Source of the DNA: Lucifuga dentata | Taxonomy: Eukaryota; Chordata; Actinopteri; Ophidiiformes; Bythitidae | DNA length: 64,000 bases | Assembly: GCA_014773175.1 (NCBI GenBank) | Contig: VXCM01000455.1 | Span: forward strand, 1 to 64,000 | Direction of reading: 5' to 3' | In this document: one piece after another, positions 45,449-58,700 of the stretch | Layout of the letters: every line of letters begins with the position of its first letter | How positions within the stretch are numbered: the stretch's first letter is position 1 | Notes under the pieces: model-generated | Seen by the model: the letters and a program-made list of their open reading frames with translations, nothing else | What the model was told of the DNA's origin: nothing | Database searches by the model: none | Translations under genes and position numbers: made by a program

Positions 45449-47197
45449 TATTGGGGGTCTGTGCATGGAGAATGGTTCAGAGGACAGGAAGGAGAATATG
45501 GGGAGGATGCAGGAGAGAGAAGGATGGGCCTGTGTGGCGTTTTTAGAGATCGACTCTTTGAAATAAGACGGCATGCAGTTTTTCTTTTGATTCGGTTGTT
45601 TGATGGCAAATCTGCAGCTTAAAACCACTGCTAGTGAGAGTAGTTTTATCCCCTTGATGTAATATTCGTAGTACTCAGGGTTTTTAGTTGAGTTAATTTG
45701 TATAGTCTAATATGACACAGTGCCATAGTGAGCTTTACAGGCAACAGCAACAATTTGTGACCATCGGAAGATAAATAGAAACTCCCCCAAAATAGAAGAA
45801 ACTTCAAGAGAGGAAATACAAAGACAGATCTCCTCTCCTCGAGCAGCTGTGTGTGTAATCAGTAGCCAGGAAAAAGGCAACTGAAATGACTAGAACATTG
45901 AAACAAAAATAAAACCTGCAACAATGAGACTGTGATCCAAAAATAGTGTTATAATAGGTTGATCACTAATGTAATAAATCTACTTAGTCCAGACATAATG
46001 GTTTATGTCTGCATTAAAGCATAATGTGTTTTCTTAATGACCTTATTGGACTTTATGGAAGTTCAAGTCCCTCACTATACAACATTCCCACTTGGAATAT
46101 TGTGTGTGTAGTGTGTCTGTGGTGCTCAGTAGTGAGTTTATTGTATAGTGAATTTATTGGCATCACTAATGTTTGAATAATTTCCTACGAATATAGATGA
46201 TTTAGGTTATAATGACCCATTATATTATTATTGCTTACTACTAATATGTGATATCAGTTTTACTGTTGCGTGAAAACTTCATATTGCCAGTTTGGGGGAA
46301 TTTTCATGCTTCATGGAAAGAAATAAGGAAAGAATGAAGGAAATAAGGAAGTAGGTAGTAAGGAAATAATACAAGAAATAGAAGGAAAGATATTTGTGCA
46401 TGTTGTGATTTTCTCTCATGTTGAATGTAATCACAATTGGTTAATAACTGTTTATTATAACATGAGGTCATGTTTCTGCTAATTGCTCACTTTAGAATAA
46501 ACTTATCACACTTAGTAGTATTTTTACCTTCTACAGTAAGCATCATTGTCTTAATTCTACATTATTCAGATATAAACCTATAGGGACTTGAGTTCTTTTG
46601 ATGGCCCCCCCTCAGACCCATCTAGCCTGGGTATGGACCCCCTCCCTGGGTGGTTAAAGCATTGTGCTGCAGCTTTATTGTTTTTGGGACCTCAGGAGGG
46701 ATGTATGATGTGATGATGGGACGGGGCGTCGGCTGCTCCTCTTGCTTACAGATGTTGTTTCACTCTGCTGAGCTGAAGTGACTCAGTGCAGTGTGTGTGT
46801 GTGTGTGTGTGGGTNGACTCGAGCATCAAAGCATCAATCCCTTTAAAAACAATTTAATATTTTTTGAAATTTTTGCAAAGCTGAGTCATTTTTGGTATAT
46901 GTTGAATAATAGTTAAATTTATTTTTATTTTAGTTTCACCCATTTTTAGGTCCAATTATCATTTGGTTTAAGGTTAGTTACATGGTGTTAAAGAAATAAA
47001 AGTCATCCTAAAGAAATGGCGTTGTCATAGTCACCATCCACACTAATTACCTGTTTCATCTATTTCAGTATACAGATGCTCATATTTTAACAGTTTTTAA
47101 CATATTTTAACAGTAACTTAACGTATTCAGCCCTGTGAGGCCAACTACTGGAGTTATGATATGTGAATCATAATTTATCCAGACACTCAAGAGTTAA

Positions 47198-47424
47198 AGG
47201 ACTATACTTAGGGTTTTGCATGTTAGAGCAAATAAATACTATCTGAATTTGTGTTATGTTACTGCCAACCATTTTCAAAACACACTAAAATTTTCTAATT
47301 ATTTTTCCTACCTTTCAGGCAGCTACTGGTTTCGGTTCATTCCAGGATGCTATTAAGATCAGCGAGATTTGAAACGTGCTTGAGATATTGAGCTAAAAAC
47401 ATGCAAAACTATGGGTATGGTCCT
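47198..47424. mobile_element. TTAA-flanked T2/Kolobok-like MITE, copy H (short)
   Basis: It starts AGGACTATACTTAGGG and ends GGGTATGGTCCT, with TTAA at 47194-47197 and 47425-47428. At 227 bp it has lost much of the interior. Confidence 0.75.
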
Positions 47425-47931
47425 TTAAATACTGTTTTACAGCTGGAGGTTTTGCATATTATAGTTTTGTCTGTCAAGTTTCCACAAAGCTTTAGTGACA
47501 CCAGCAGATTTGCATATTCAACAACATTCTGACTCATTGTAGAATAACAGCAGCATCACAAACGTGTTCGAAGCATTTTTGTTCTACAGACACAAGATAT
47601 TTATCTTAACGTCTATAGATTCTGTATCATTTAACATCTAGCCCCTCTATGAGCATTCTAGGAGTATAAAAAATACAAGGAAGTATAAAGAACTACTGGA
47701 ACACAACTATATATATGATTTCTATAGTAAACAAAGATCCAACAAAGAATCACAAGTTCTGGTTTGCTTTCAAAAGTAAATTTGATTGATATCAGATCAT
47801 TTGATCAATCAATCAGTCAGCCTTCTAATAGCCTGTCGTGCTCACAACTGATATATCAGCTTGATAGAGGCCATGATAAAATGTTTCCGACGTTGATCTT
47901 TGATCTGCATGTGATGCTATCGATGAAGATT

Positions 47932-47972
47932 GGTGTGTGTGTGTGTGTGTGTGTGCACGCGCGCACATGCGC
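47932..47972 (+). repeat. (GT)n followed by alternating purine-pyrimidine tract
   Basis: GT units run into GCACGCGCGCACATGCGC, about 40 bases of near-perfect alternation, the sequence type that can adopt Z-DNA. Confidence 0.8.
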
Positions 47973-48332
47973 CAAGCGTCTGGTACCTAATAAGCTGAGA
48001 AACAGACACAGAGCTTCTGCCATTTTGACTGATTAACACTGGCAGCTGTCTTTGCTTCGTGCCCTCCTGTCTCTCTCTCTCTCTCTCTCTCCCCCTCCCT
48101 TTGGTTTAATTGTCCTTACTCCTATGACGGTTTACTCGTGTTTCTAACTTCACACAATATAATGGATTTCACCTAAGAAACAGACAAATGTTGTACATAC
48201 GTCATACATTCACGTGTGAAAGTCACAATTCTGACTTACTGTAAAAATCTCTCTTTTGACTGACTCTTACTTTTAGTTTCTTGGTGCGAATCATTCCCCA
48301 TAGTCCTATCTCAATCTTTATTTTACCCCATT

Positions 48333-48360
<28 letters not shown>
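48333..48360 (+). repeat. (CT)n microsatellite
   Basis: A CT run continuing into TC-rich sequence to about 48440. Confidence 0.85.
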
Positions 48361-48365
<5 letters not shown>

Positions 48366-49167
48366 CTGTCTTTTTTCTTGCTCTATCTTTGTCTTTTCTT
48401 TCTTTCTCTCTCTGTTTCTTTCTCTCTCTCGCTCTCTTTCTCTTAATCTAACCTCTAAATCAGAACAGAGTCAGGCCTCTGCTTGTCAGTCTGTGATCTG
48501 CATTAGGCTGTTCCTGGATCATTCGTGGTGTAATTTGATTATAAGAAAAAATCAGATGATTATCGTGACTGAATAAGTAGGTATTTATTTACTCCATCAT
48601 CTTAACTTTGTAAACCCTTGAGTTTACCCTTAAATTTCTCTTCAAGTTTATTTATACAGTTACAAAACCACTGAATTAAAGTTTCCGTATCAGCCCGTTC
48701 CAGCACTGTATTGAGGCTTTATAAAGCTGAAACTAAAGTCTTAAATGAGGTTTCTTGGCATAAAATCTACCAAGAAGGGGTCTGTTATCATCTGTTTCAG
48801 AGCTGCTGAGACCAAACCTATGAAATATTAACTACATTTTAATTAGAGGTTCGTGATGTAGCCTTAAAATAATAGGATATCTTGAAGTATTTTTGCAATA
48901 TTATATTCAAGACAATATGAACAATGTTGTATTGTGATTGCAGAAGTACAGCACTGGCCAAAAGTATCGCACCCCCCCCCCCCNCCCCCTGCATTTTTGT
49001 GTAAACTTTTCTTTCTGAGTTAAAGTACCACTCCAAACACAACAAAATGTATTTTTTGTTTAGTGTGTTAGAGTAAGTACAACTGGAAAAAAAAAAGCCA
49101 GTAATTCTTAATATTGTTAAGTAGGAAGACACTTTTGACATATTGTTAAGATTTGAAGAAGAGTATC

Positions 49168-49300
49168 AATATTATTAGTTGAGATCAAACAGGAAGTTAA
49201 AACATCTTCTTTGAGGTAGGGTCAGAGGTCAAANAATATTATTAGTTGAGATCAAACAGGAAGTTAAAACATCTTCTTTGAGGTAGGGTCAGAGGTCAAA
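49168..49300. other. Unmerged contig join (66-bp duplicate around one N)
   Basis: 49168-49233 equals 49235-49300. Confidence 0.85.
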
Positions 49301-49343
49301 TGGTTTTCATTGACTTGTAGAAATATAGTCACATTATTTACTC

Positions 49344-49466
49344 TGAAATCCAAATTTAAGTCTAAAGAATAGTTGAATATTCTGAACGAATACTCAACTA
49401 CTTANTGAAATCCAAATTTAAGTCTAAAGAATAGTTGAATATTCTGAACGAATACTCAACTACTTA
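49344..49466. other. Unmerged contig join (61-bp duplicate around one N)
   Basis: 49344-49404 equals 49406-49466. Confidence 0.85.
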
Positions 49467-52433
49467 TAAAATACCAAATAAATGAATTTTGTTGTGTTTG
49501 GAGTGGTACTTTGGTAAAATTTACACAAAAATACAGAGGGGTTCACTACTTTTGGCAGCGCTGTAAACAATGTTGAAAACTATAGCAACATGAGTAAAAA
49601 TGACTAAGTGGCACAGGCTGATTTTTGCCACATTATGGTATTTCACACTGCAACCGCACTACAAATTATTTAATTTTACCTTACTTCAGTTTTTTACTTC
49701 ATCCTACTTTGGTTGGTTGGTTTTTAAATGTTGCTTTGTTTTCTTCTTACTGTCTTTTAAATGTTGTTTTAATGCATTTTATTTGTGTAAAGCACTTTGA
49801 GTTGCCTTTGTGTTTGAACGGTGCTATATTCCATTATTTTTACACCTCTAGCTGTTAGCCAGTTAGCCTTGTAGCTGAACCATCCAAACAACAGAAGCAG
49901 CTCTCTTTTTTAGAATTGTCCGACTGTGTTGTATGCGTGTTCTGTTTCTTCTTCTTCTTGTAGATGTTATGAAGATGCGTCAACACCTCATCACGCAATA
50001 ACGTCAATATACCGATATGACAAATTTTTATCATGTAAAATTATACTGGTATTGTCATGAATGATATGGCACAATTTAATTTCAATATGCTATTTTTATA
50101 TAGGAGTGACTGAAAGGCTTTGTTTACTCGTCTTTCAGTGCCGCCCTGCTCCAAACACATTTTCTAATGGTGATGTAGTGTGACTGCAGCATTTGATGGT
50201 TAAATGCTCTTTTCAAGGGTACCTGGTTTTTGGTGTCTCCTGTAGATTTGGGTGCTGTAGCACTTTGGTAGGATTGACTCATCACACCAAATCTGACCAA
50301 AACGCCAAAGCTGTGGAGTCCAGGATGAGACAGGACGAGAGGCGAGAAAAGAGGGATGACTGGGAAATTGGGGGAGAGGATGGATAAAAATAAATGTGAG
50401 GGATAATAGAGGAGAGAGGCGGGGGNGGGGTGGGGTCTTTCATTACACCATTGGTGTAATAGTGATTTATAGTGGTAACCAGTGGTGACAGCGTAGCAGG
50501 GGAGAGAAGCCAATAATAATAGTGAGTGGTTTGGAGGAGAAACGATAACGACAGGCAGGTCTACACACACAAACACATACACTTTTAAAAAATCATGTAT
50601 AATATAATGCAAGAGCTACACAAAAATTGTGTAAAAATTGTGATTTATGATTACTTAAATAATACAGAAATGATTAGGCATTTACTCCATTTCCCAATTT
50701 CCAGAAAAAAATTCCTATTATTTATTTATTTAGTTATTTCTTTATTTTTATACTTATTTTTTCTCCTAATTATTTACATTTGCTTCTTTAATGTGAACTT
50801 TTGCAGTTTTTCTCAGTTTCATATGATTTCAAGCAGCTTTTGGGGTTTTAGACTTGTTGTTGAAAACCTTACCTTGGACTTATGGATATTTCAATATGTT
50901 TTGGTGTGTTTTTTTTTTTTTTTTTTTTNTTTTTTTTTTTTTTTTTTTTAGGCCAAACCATTTTATTAAAATATTTATTAACAATAAAAATAGTTTATGG
51001 TTTCATCCATCAGAATACACAGTAACACCCAAGGACCTGGAGTCATTTCCTGTAGAAGAGATGGAGAACGATGACTAAATAGAAGTGACAGATCTGAGAA
51101 GGTGACACACAAACGCTTAAGTCACCGGAGGAGGGGAAGGACAAAGATGGCTATCATGAAAGGAGAACATTTCTTTTTAGGATGTTGTCCTATAAACCAC
51201 AGTGAGGTCAACGTTAGGGTCCACCAGGGGAGAAACAAAGATGACTGACATGATCCAGATTCTGTCTGGTGAGAGATGAGAAAACATCTTAGGTCCACAT
51301 CATAGTGGCGTTTCTGTTGCCTTTCTCAGAGATCACCTTTTTGAGGCTCTCACAATAATGATCGATGTATTTTTCTGTGTATTCCAAACAAACTTGAAGC
51401 ACGAAGCATACCTCCACACTACAGTTTGTTTTTGTTTGTTTTTTTAGGTCTACCAGACACAAAGAGAATTATTCATAAAACACAGTGCCAGATTTAACTT
51501 GTCAGTAAGGGCAAATAACATCACACGACCTCATAAACGTCTTTTTCTGGCCTCTTTTTTTTTTTTTTTTTTTTAAAAAAAAGGCGTTACTACAGCATTT
51601 TCTCATTTCAAAAAACACAGCAAAAAGTAACTCATGTTTCAGTCTGATACAACTAGTCAGTTTATTTAAATAGCAAGTTTTGATCTGTTGTGTTTGAGCA
51701 TCACAGCAAACTTTTTATTTATAGTTGCTGGGACATAAAAGGAGAAGTGTGACTTCATATTGGTACATAAACACAGTCTGTACAGTTTTGCTTGTGTTTT
51801 TCCACTGCAGCTGTGTATTGTGGTTAAACAACATATAGGATGTTCAGGAGATCATACAAACACACACACACACTCAAACATATGTGACCTTTGTCCCAGA
51901 TCCACACAGATCAGAGGGGTTTCTGCTGGTTTGGGGTTTGATCTGTCAGTAGAGACTCTGGAGCCCTGCAGTGGTTCCCAGGAAGCTGGTTTGGATGATT
52001 TGCAGGTGAAAAGACATTTAAGATGTCATTAAGTCCTGAAGTCACTGAATTTGTTTGAAAAGTGAGAGTTTTTAATCAACATTTGCTTGCTGAGTAACCT
52101 CAACATGAGGTGAATAGGCTAAATTTCAAAACAGGAAGTAGCATGAAAATGTCTGCATTTGTAGAAAAGAGGCTTTCAGTCTTTTATAAAATTATGTCTG
52201 GGTTGATTCTTTAATGTTGTACTTCTCCACTGCTGCAATGTACTTTTTTTTTTGTGAGGACAGCAGAACGGAGGAGAGGGGATTGGGGTTTGGTTGTCTA
52301 TAATTCTGATGTCATTCTGGTTGCTGTTGTTTTCATCTCCATAGAAGATGTCCTCAGGCTGCGTTCAGTCTCTGGAGGCAAATCAGGAAGAGAAAGTTCA
52401 TCTTCCCTGCTGCTGCCTACAGAGCAGAAAATG

Positions 52434-52435
<2 letters not shown>

Positions 52436-52492
<57 letters not shown>
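52436..52492 (+). repeat. (GA)n microsatellite
   Basis: About 28 uninterrupted GA units. Confidence 0.95.
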
Positions 52493-52494
<2 letters not shown>

Positions 52495-54189
52495 ATACAC
52501 ACAGAATATTGACAGTTTTGGTTGTTATGATGTAATTCAGGTGCATATATTTGCTTGCTTAGTTGATCTTAAGTCTAAATATCAGTTAACATTTTTCAGT
52601 ATGTCAAGAACCAGACTTGGCTTGGTTAAATTTCTGAAGGATTTTATTCTGCAAGGGTGCTTGTTCTCTACATGGACATGAAGACATGATATCATAAGCA
52701 AATTAGTTTTTGTGTTAATTTTGAGCTACGGTAATTAATAGCAGCATTTAGGAAAGCTAAATTCAGAAGCAGTACCATCTACAGTCCATTAGGAATAATT
52801 GAAAAGGACGTAATAGAACAGTACAGGATGAAGCCCTCGCCCACCATCGCAGAGATCAGGGTTCACCTGGGTGATACTGCTGACTTTGGCGTGCGTGTGT
52901 CGTAGGCCTTATGACTGCAGTAGTGACTCGTAGGACCACAATAACTTCTGTGGTAATAAAAACAGGATTTTTTGCATTTTCCATTGGCTAAGCAGTTTCA
53001 GTTCCAGTTTAATTTTCTAAATTGAATGGGGACCAGAATACTGTAGGACTCTAAGGGCGATAGCATGAGCTTCTTACATGCTATGCTATGCTCTCGCAGG
53101 TAAAAAGAAGCTAGCATATGACTTTCTCCACCTTTCCTCAGCCGACAGTAGGTCCCCAACAGCGATAACGATCACAATAACGTGAGGAACTGAGCATTCT
53201 AAATCGAGGAGAAAAAAAACAAAGATAACCCTGCCAGAAAAGAATAGCACCTTATTTCTACATATAAAATTTTGATGCCTGTAAGTTGAAATAACTGTAG
53301 GTTCACTTAAATTGAGTTTTATTGCAATCCTCTGTCTGTTTCAACACAAGGCAGAAAGCATTGTAGAGTTTTTTGGTTGTTCTCAGGGAGAGCGGCTAAG
53401 TGCTCGTGCACGACTTCATGCACTGACATTTATTGGATGCATCTCTGTTGTTTTCCATATAGCAAAAACCTTTTGAGTCTGGACTTCAGCGGCAGGGAGA
53501 GGGTGCACGCTTGAGCAAGATTACATTTAGGTGGAATAAGATCGCAAACCCCTGACAGAAACTTTGGTTACGCTTCATTTTTTCATCTTTAACATGGAAT
53601 CTTCATATTAATTCCATAAACCTGTGATCCTTCGATGCAGTCTTAATGAACGGAAACATGTTAATGTTAATGTTTTTGTTTTGTTTTGTTTTTTTTTGTA
53701 TTCCTTTGATACTGACCTATTTAATTTCATGTTTTTGGTTTTTGCTTTGTGTATATGTGTGAGAGAAAGCCAGGCAGGGGAAGGGATAGGGACTACATGA
53801 GGGTGTATGGGTGGAGAAAGGGGGCACTCAAAGGGAACAAGGGAAGGAAATTTTTCATTGTGTTTTTGTATGAGGCACTTTAAGAACAGGGACTTTCATA
53901 GATGTTAAGAAACACTAGTGTAACTATATAGCCGCTGCTTTTTTTAACTTTTAAATTCTACTATTAATTGTTTGTACATAAAGTCGGTGCAGGAGAAGTC
54001 ATGGAAGTCTATTCAGAAAGGTAGAAAATTATATGCAGTATATTTTTTTTTCAGTTTCAACAGACATGAACAGAAGTTATAAGCCAAATTGTATCTTGAA
54101 CAAATAATATGCAACATTATTCTGAAAATATTCCATGATTGACTTTAATTCAATGAAATAATGTGTCACAAGATATTTTAAGACAACAA

Positions 54190-54420
54190 GTCAGTAGAGG
54201 GTGAATTGGCGTTGTGATTACATGATGACTAAATCATGAATTTTGCACCTTGGGCTTTCACGCCAAGAAGCCCGGTAAAGATAAGGGTTTGATTCCCACT
54301 GGGACCAACCATGCACACTGAAATGTATTCACCCATTGAAAGGAGCCAAATGGCATATTTTATGTCCTGGGCACATCTGTTCTGTACCATCAGAAACCAT
54401 CGCATATGTTTTACATCCAT
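54190..54420 (+). repeat. tRNA-derived SINE
   Basis: A box-B-like GGTTTGATTCCCACTGGGAC is followed by CACTGAAATGTATTCACCCA and CCAAATGGCATATTTTAT, the order seen in a widespread fish SINE. The tRNA part is too decayed to be a tRNA gene. Confidence 0.7.
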
Positions 54421-55565
54421 AAGGGCCCTGTAACAAAGCGTGGATAGGGAAGGGACAGATGAAAGAAATACAACAGGGAAGAATTCACCAGGCCTGGAGA
54501 AAATAGTTATTTTCAGTTTTTCTTAAAAAAAAAAAAAAAANAAAAAAAAAAAAAAAAAAGAATGTGTCAGAAGCATTTGACTATTTTCTGATCTTTTTTG
54601 TTATTATTATTTTGATGTTTTGAACATTTTCATTACCTTTCACCCCTTACTGTGTGATTTCTTGGCAGAGTTTTGAAGTTATTTTTATTAGGAGTTATTA
54701 ATTCAGTTGTAATTGAAGGAGGCAGTACAGATGAGAATCAAATAGATTTTTTCTATTTGTGTTCTACCATCTTTTGAGATTTTATTTTTAGCAGATCTAT
54801 CATGAAAGGTTCTGATGCCAAGTTAAGAATGGTTCTGTTTCTTTATCACCTGCACATTAGCTTTTTTTTTCAAGATGAGTAGTGATCATTTAAATTTTGA
54901 TAAATTAAAGTGACTCTTCTGAGAAAGGTTTTGAAATGTTTTGCATTTTGTTTTATGGGATAACACAGAATCTGTAGTAGTTTAGTCACCTTGTTTGGCT
55001 ACACGAGGGTTAAAAGACGTCTGATGAGGTGTGTGAAGACAGAGTTTAATTAGGAAGTGTGCACAGCTGTCCAGCTTTGGTTCAACAATTAGAACATACA
55101 AGTTGTGTTTTCACCTCGTGCATGTGCAATTATGAAAATCTGTGAGTCTGATCAGATGTGTATTGTGCTAAAATGATTGCTAATCAATCGATTTGTTGAT
55201 CCACAAAAAAAATATCTGGGGACATTTTTAAATTATTAATCTTTTAAATTATTTTTCATTTAAAAATGCCAAAGAATTACTGGTTATAGCTTTGTAGAGG
55301 TGAAAATTTCCTGCTCTTTTCTATGTTTCATAACTTAATCATATGAATATTTGGGCTTTTTTTAATAAAAGGAGTTTGAGGCCTTCACTTTGGCTTTTGC
55401 TAACTTCTAATGGGCATTTATTATTATACAAGACATTTTCTAGAACTGATAAGTTGATTGAAAGAATAATTAATAGCTTAATTGACAAACTAAATAAATA
55501 ATGTGTGCATGTGTGCATATATGTGACCTGCATCTGTGTGTGTTTGTTGCAGGGTGTCGGGCGCG

Positions 55566-55710
55566 ATGGCTAATGCCTCCTCAGACTTGGACAACGCGGA
55601 AGCCCAGCGCCAGCTCAACAACAACAACCGACCAATCAGCTCGGGGTTCTGGGAGACGGAGTGTACTAGCGCCAAGCTGTTCGAGTGCTCCCGCATCAAG
55701 GCTCTGGCAG
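55566..55710 (+). CDS. sptbn4: sptbn4 first coding exon
   Basis: Acceptor GTTTGTTGCAG ends at 55552; the exon begins at 55553 and ATG is at 55566 ([17 protein letters not shown]). Donor GGCAG|GTAAAG, phase 1. The N-terminus before KLFECSRI is not conserved. Confidence 0.9.
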
Positions 55711-58700
55711 GTAAAGGCGATAAATAAACATGCTAACTGACACGCTTACAGACATGTACACATTCAAATGAAATCACAGCAAGGTCACAGCACACCAGTC
55801 TATCGATTGACTGCTATTCTGCGTTTAACCACTGAAATATTCCATCAACTGTTTTTTGTGGACAGAAGTGTTTAAAGGACCATACTGTCCATTTTGCATG
55901 TTCAAGCCTAATATATTCAGTTTTCATACATGTAATGTTACTGACAATCATTTCCCAAAGCATACTTCTGAAACTGTGAGTTAAAAAATGTTTTTCCTGT
56001 ACTTCCAGACATTTCAGTTCATTCTGGTACACTATTAAAATCAACTTTTTGATGCTTGAAACGTTCTTGGGATAGGTAATCCATTGTGAACAACACATGT
56101 ATTCAGGGGTTTTTTCGAAGTTACACAATTTTAGCATTTGAGTGCAATAAAAAGCGTGGAGTGAAAGTATGTCTCCACCAGAGAATATAGTCCCAAAAGA
56201 AGACCTGCATTTATCAAAAAATTTAAACAACCGTGACTTCATAAGGCTGCGTAACTATTAGCAGGAGAAACATTGATTTTTGAGGTGGATGTATTGCTTG
56301 AATATTTGACTTTTGAAAGATTAAGAGATTTTGCAAAATATCAGGAAAGCTGAAATACGGTTTTATCCTTTTGGAAGNTTTTGAAAGATTAAGAGATTTT
56401 GCAAAATATCAGGAAAGCTGAAATACGGTTTTATCCTTTTGGAAGTAACATCAGTAACATAACGTGTGAAAACTGAGGCTCCAACATGCAAAATGGCCGG
56501 TATGATCCTTTAATGGCTGCTGCAGCAAAATCTAAATTAAAGTCTTTTTTCTTGTACATTTTTAAATCACTAATCAATACTATTCAGTACTCTGGGTCAA
56601 TGACAACCCTGTTGATCAGTGACACTGGGAAAGAAATATACAGTATGTGGTGTGTGTGCTGTCATGGTGCAGTAACAGTAAGCTCTGGTTTTACAAACAG
56701 CTGATTTGTCCATATTTTTCTTATTCTGCGCCTTTTTTTTTAACATTTCATTGCACTGGGAAGCTATTTTGGCCAAGAATCTCTCGTATTTTGAATTTAA
56801 GAGAGTATCGTGTCAAATTTGAATTTAAATGATTATTTCCTAGTGTGTTATCATTTCAATTCAAAGCTTGTAAGTGTTCTTTGAGACCCTGGATCTTCTT
56901 TTGTGAAAATGGCTTCTCTACAAATGGAGTGTAGAAATTTCCCGTAAACATCTCATCTATGGGAGAGTTGCAGCTCACACCATAAGAATAATAACCATAT
57001 TCTTCTTGGTTATCTTCTACACCACTCTTGTTTCGATATTACATTGTCAATACCTCATCAATACTTAATCAACATCAAAGTGAAGACAGGGATTAGATTT
57101 GGTTCTCATGATAATGTCTTTATGTCCTTCAGATGAGCGAGATGCCGTGCAGAAGAAAACCTTCACCAAGTGGGTCAACTCTCACCTGGCCAGAGTGTCC
57201 TGTCGCATAGCTGACCTCTACAACGACCTGAGGGATGGATACATGCTCACCAGGCTGCTGGAGGTCCTCAGTGGGGAGCTACTGGTGGGAACAGCAGCAG
57301 ACAAACTCACAGACACATGCACATAAGTGTACAAATAATAATGTGTTTTAAAAAGCATTAAGATATCATTGTTAATTTAGTACCTTGTTAGAATGAAAAA
57401 AGATCACGATGGGGATAACTGGTCTCTATCTCATCCTGTAGCAAAGTAGCAATCCGTCTCTCTGTCTTTCTCCAGCCGAGGCCTACTCGGGGTCGGATGC
57501 GGATCCATTGCCTGGAGAACGTTGACAAAGCGCTCCAGTTTCTTAAAGAACAGAGGGTCCACTTGGAAAATGTTGGTTCCCATGACATTGTTGATGGAAA
57601 CCATCGCCTCACCCTGGGCCTCATGTGGACCATCATCCTACGCTTCCAAGTAAATCCACACATAAGACTACTAAGGTTTCAGCAGCATTTTATGCCAGCT
57701 TACATATTGAAGTTGTCGGTGCTGATACTGTGTCTGTCTGGCTGAGTCATGGCAAAATAATAAATCTGGCAGTGTACGATAAAAGATGCAAGTTTCCCCA
57801 TTTCTGAGGCTGCCATCCAATGGTACCAAATTACATTTTCAACACAGCTGTCAAGGGCTTTTTTGGACAAAGCTATGAAAAGCAACATATGGTTATGTTA
57901 GTTTTTCCCCTCCTGTTTATACTGCAATATAGTAGGAGTTTGTATTGAACACTGTCAGTGTCAAAACTTGAGGTTGACGCTTATAGAAATGCATCCAGTA
58001 ATGTGCAACCCATAGGTCCTGAACTGCCCTCAAAGCTTCCTTTTTGATTGGTTCTTTACTTTCATGTTTTCATGCTGACATCTAATCACATGTTTACATC
58101 ACCGAAACCAAAAAGTAATCCTTGCAAACTCATCGTGAAATACTTGATTTTGTCTTAATCTTTAGGAGTAGCAGATTAAAATCTGACTTTTTCCCCATTA
58201 ATTTAATGAGAAACTGGCATGTGTGACCATACTTTTCACTGAAGCTCAGAGAAACTGTGATCAGCTGTGGTTGCATTCAGGATGAGCTACCAGTGATTCT
58301 GTTTGGAGAGGCTGTCAATACTCCCACATCATCAGAGCGCGACAGCGACAGCAGTGTTTGGTGGATAAAGCGTGAATGTCACTCCGGGCTTGCTAGCCGG
58401 CAGTCGCCTTCTAGTCTGCTCTTCACAAGGACATGCACACACATACACACGCACATACACCTGCGCTCGCTCTCTATACGTACTCGTCTTGGTCTTGCTC
58501 TTTCTGTCTGTCTCTGTATATACAGGCAGATATTGCCACACAAACTTTCAACACACACTCACTTCCAGGCCTTATATCAGCAGTGATAGAGGATCTGTGG
58601 CTACCATGTAAGTACAGCAGCAGCCCAGAGCTCTTGTTTAATATGCTTCAGTGCTACAGCATGGCCTCGGCACGAAATGCTTGTTTAGCATTTTCCACAC

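Larger units (their letters stand above)
48949..49563. mobile_element. Tc1/mariner-type MITE
   Basis: The ends are inverted copies: CAGCACTGGCCAAAAGTATC with TTTTGTGTAAA at left, and TTTACACAAAA with ACTTTTGGCAGCGCTG at right. TA dinucleotides flank both sides (48947-48948, 49564-49565). It includes two artificial duplicates, so the true element is about 490 bp. No transposase. Confidence 0.75.
43722..55552. other. sptbn4 intron 1 (leader to first coding exon)
   Basis: About 11.8 kb. It has GT, CT and GA microsatellites, MITE copy H (47198-47424), a Tc1-type MITE (48949-49563), N-marked joins (46815, 48984, 49234, 49405, 50426, 50929, 54541) and a SINE (about 54190-54420). No exon seen. Confidence 0.7.
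55711..57132. other. sptbn4 intron 2
   Basis: It holds MITE copy I with an internal artificial duplicate; the remainder is unremarkable. Confidence 0.7.

Noticed and set aside
52298..52546. Low-complexity Ser-Leu repeat protein frame
   Set aside because: It is a translation of the (GA)n/(CT)n microsatellite.
54225..54310. Possible tRNA gene
   Set aside because: A box-B-like sequence is present, but the acceptor stem and box A are decayed and the downstream sequence is that of a SINE.
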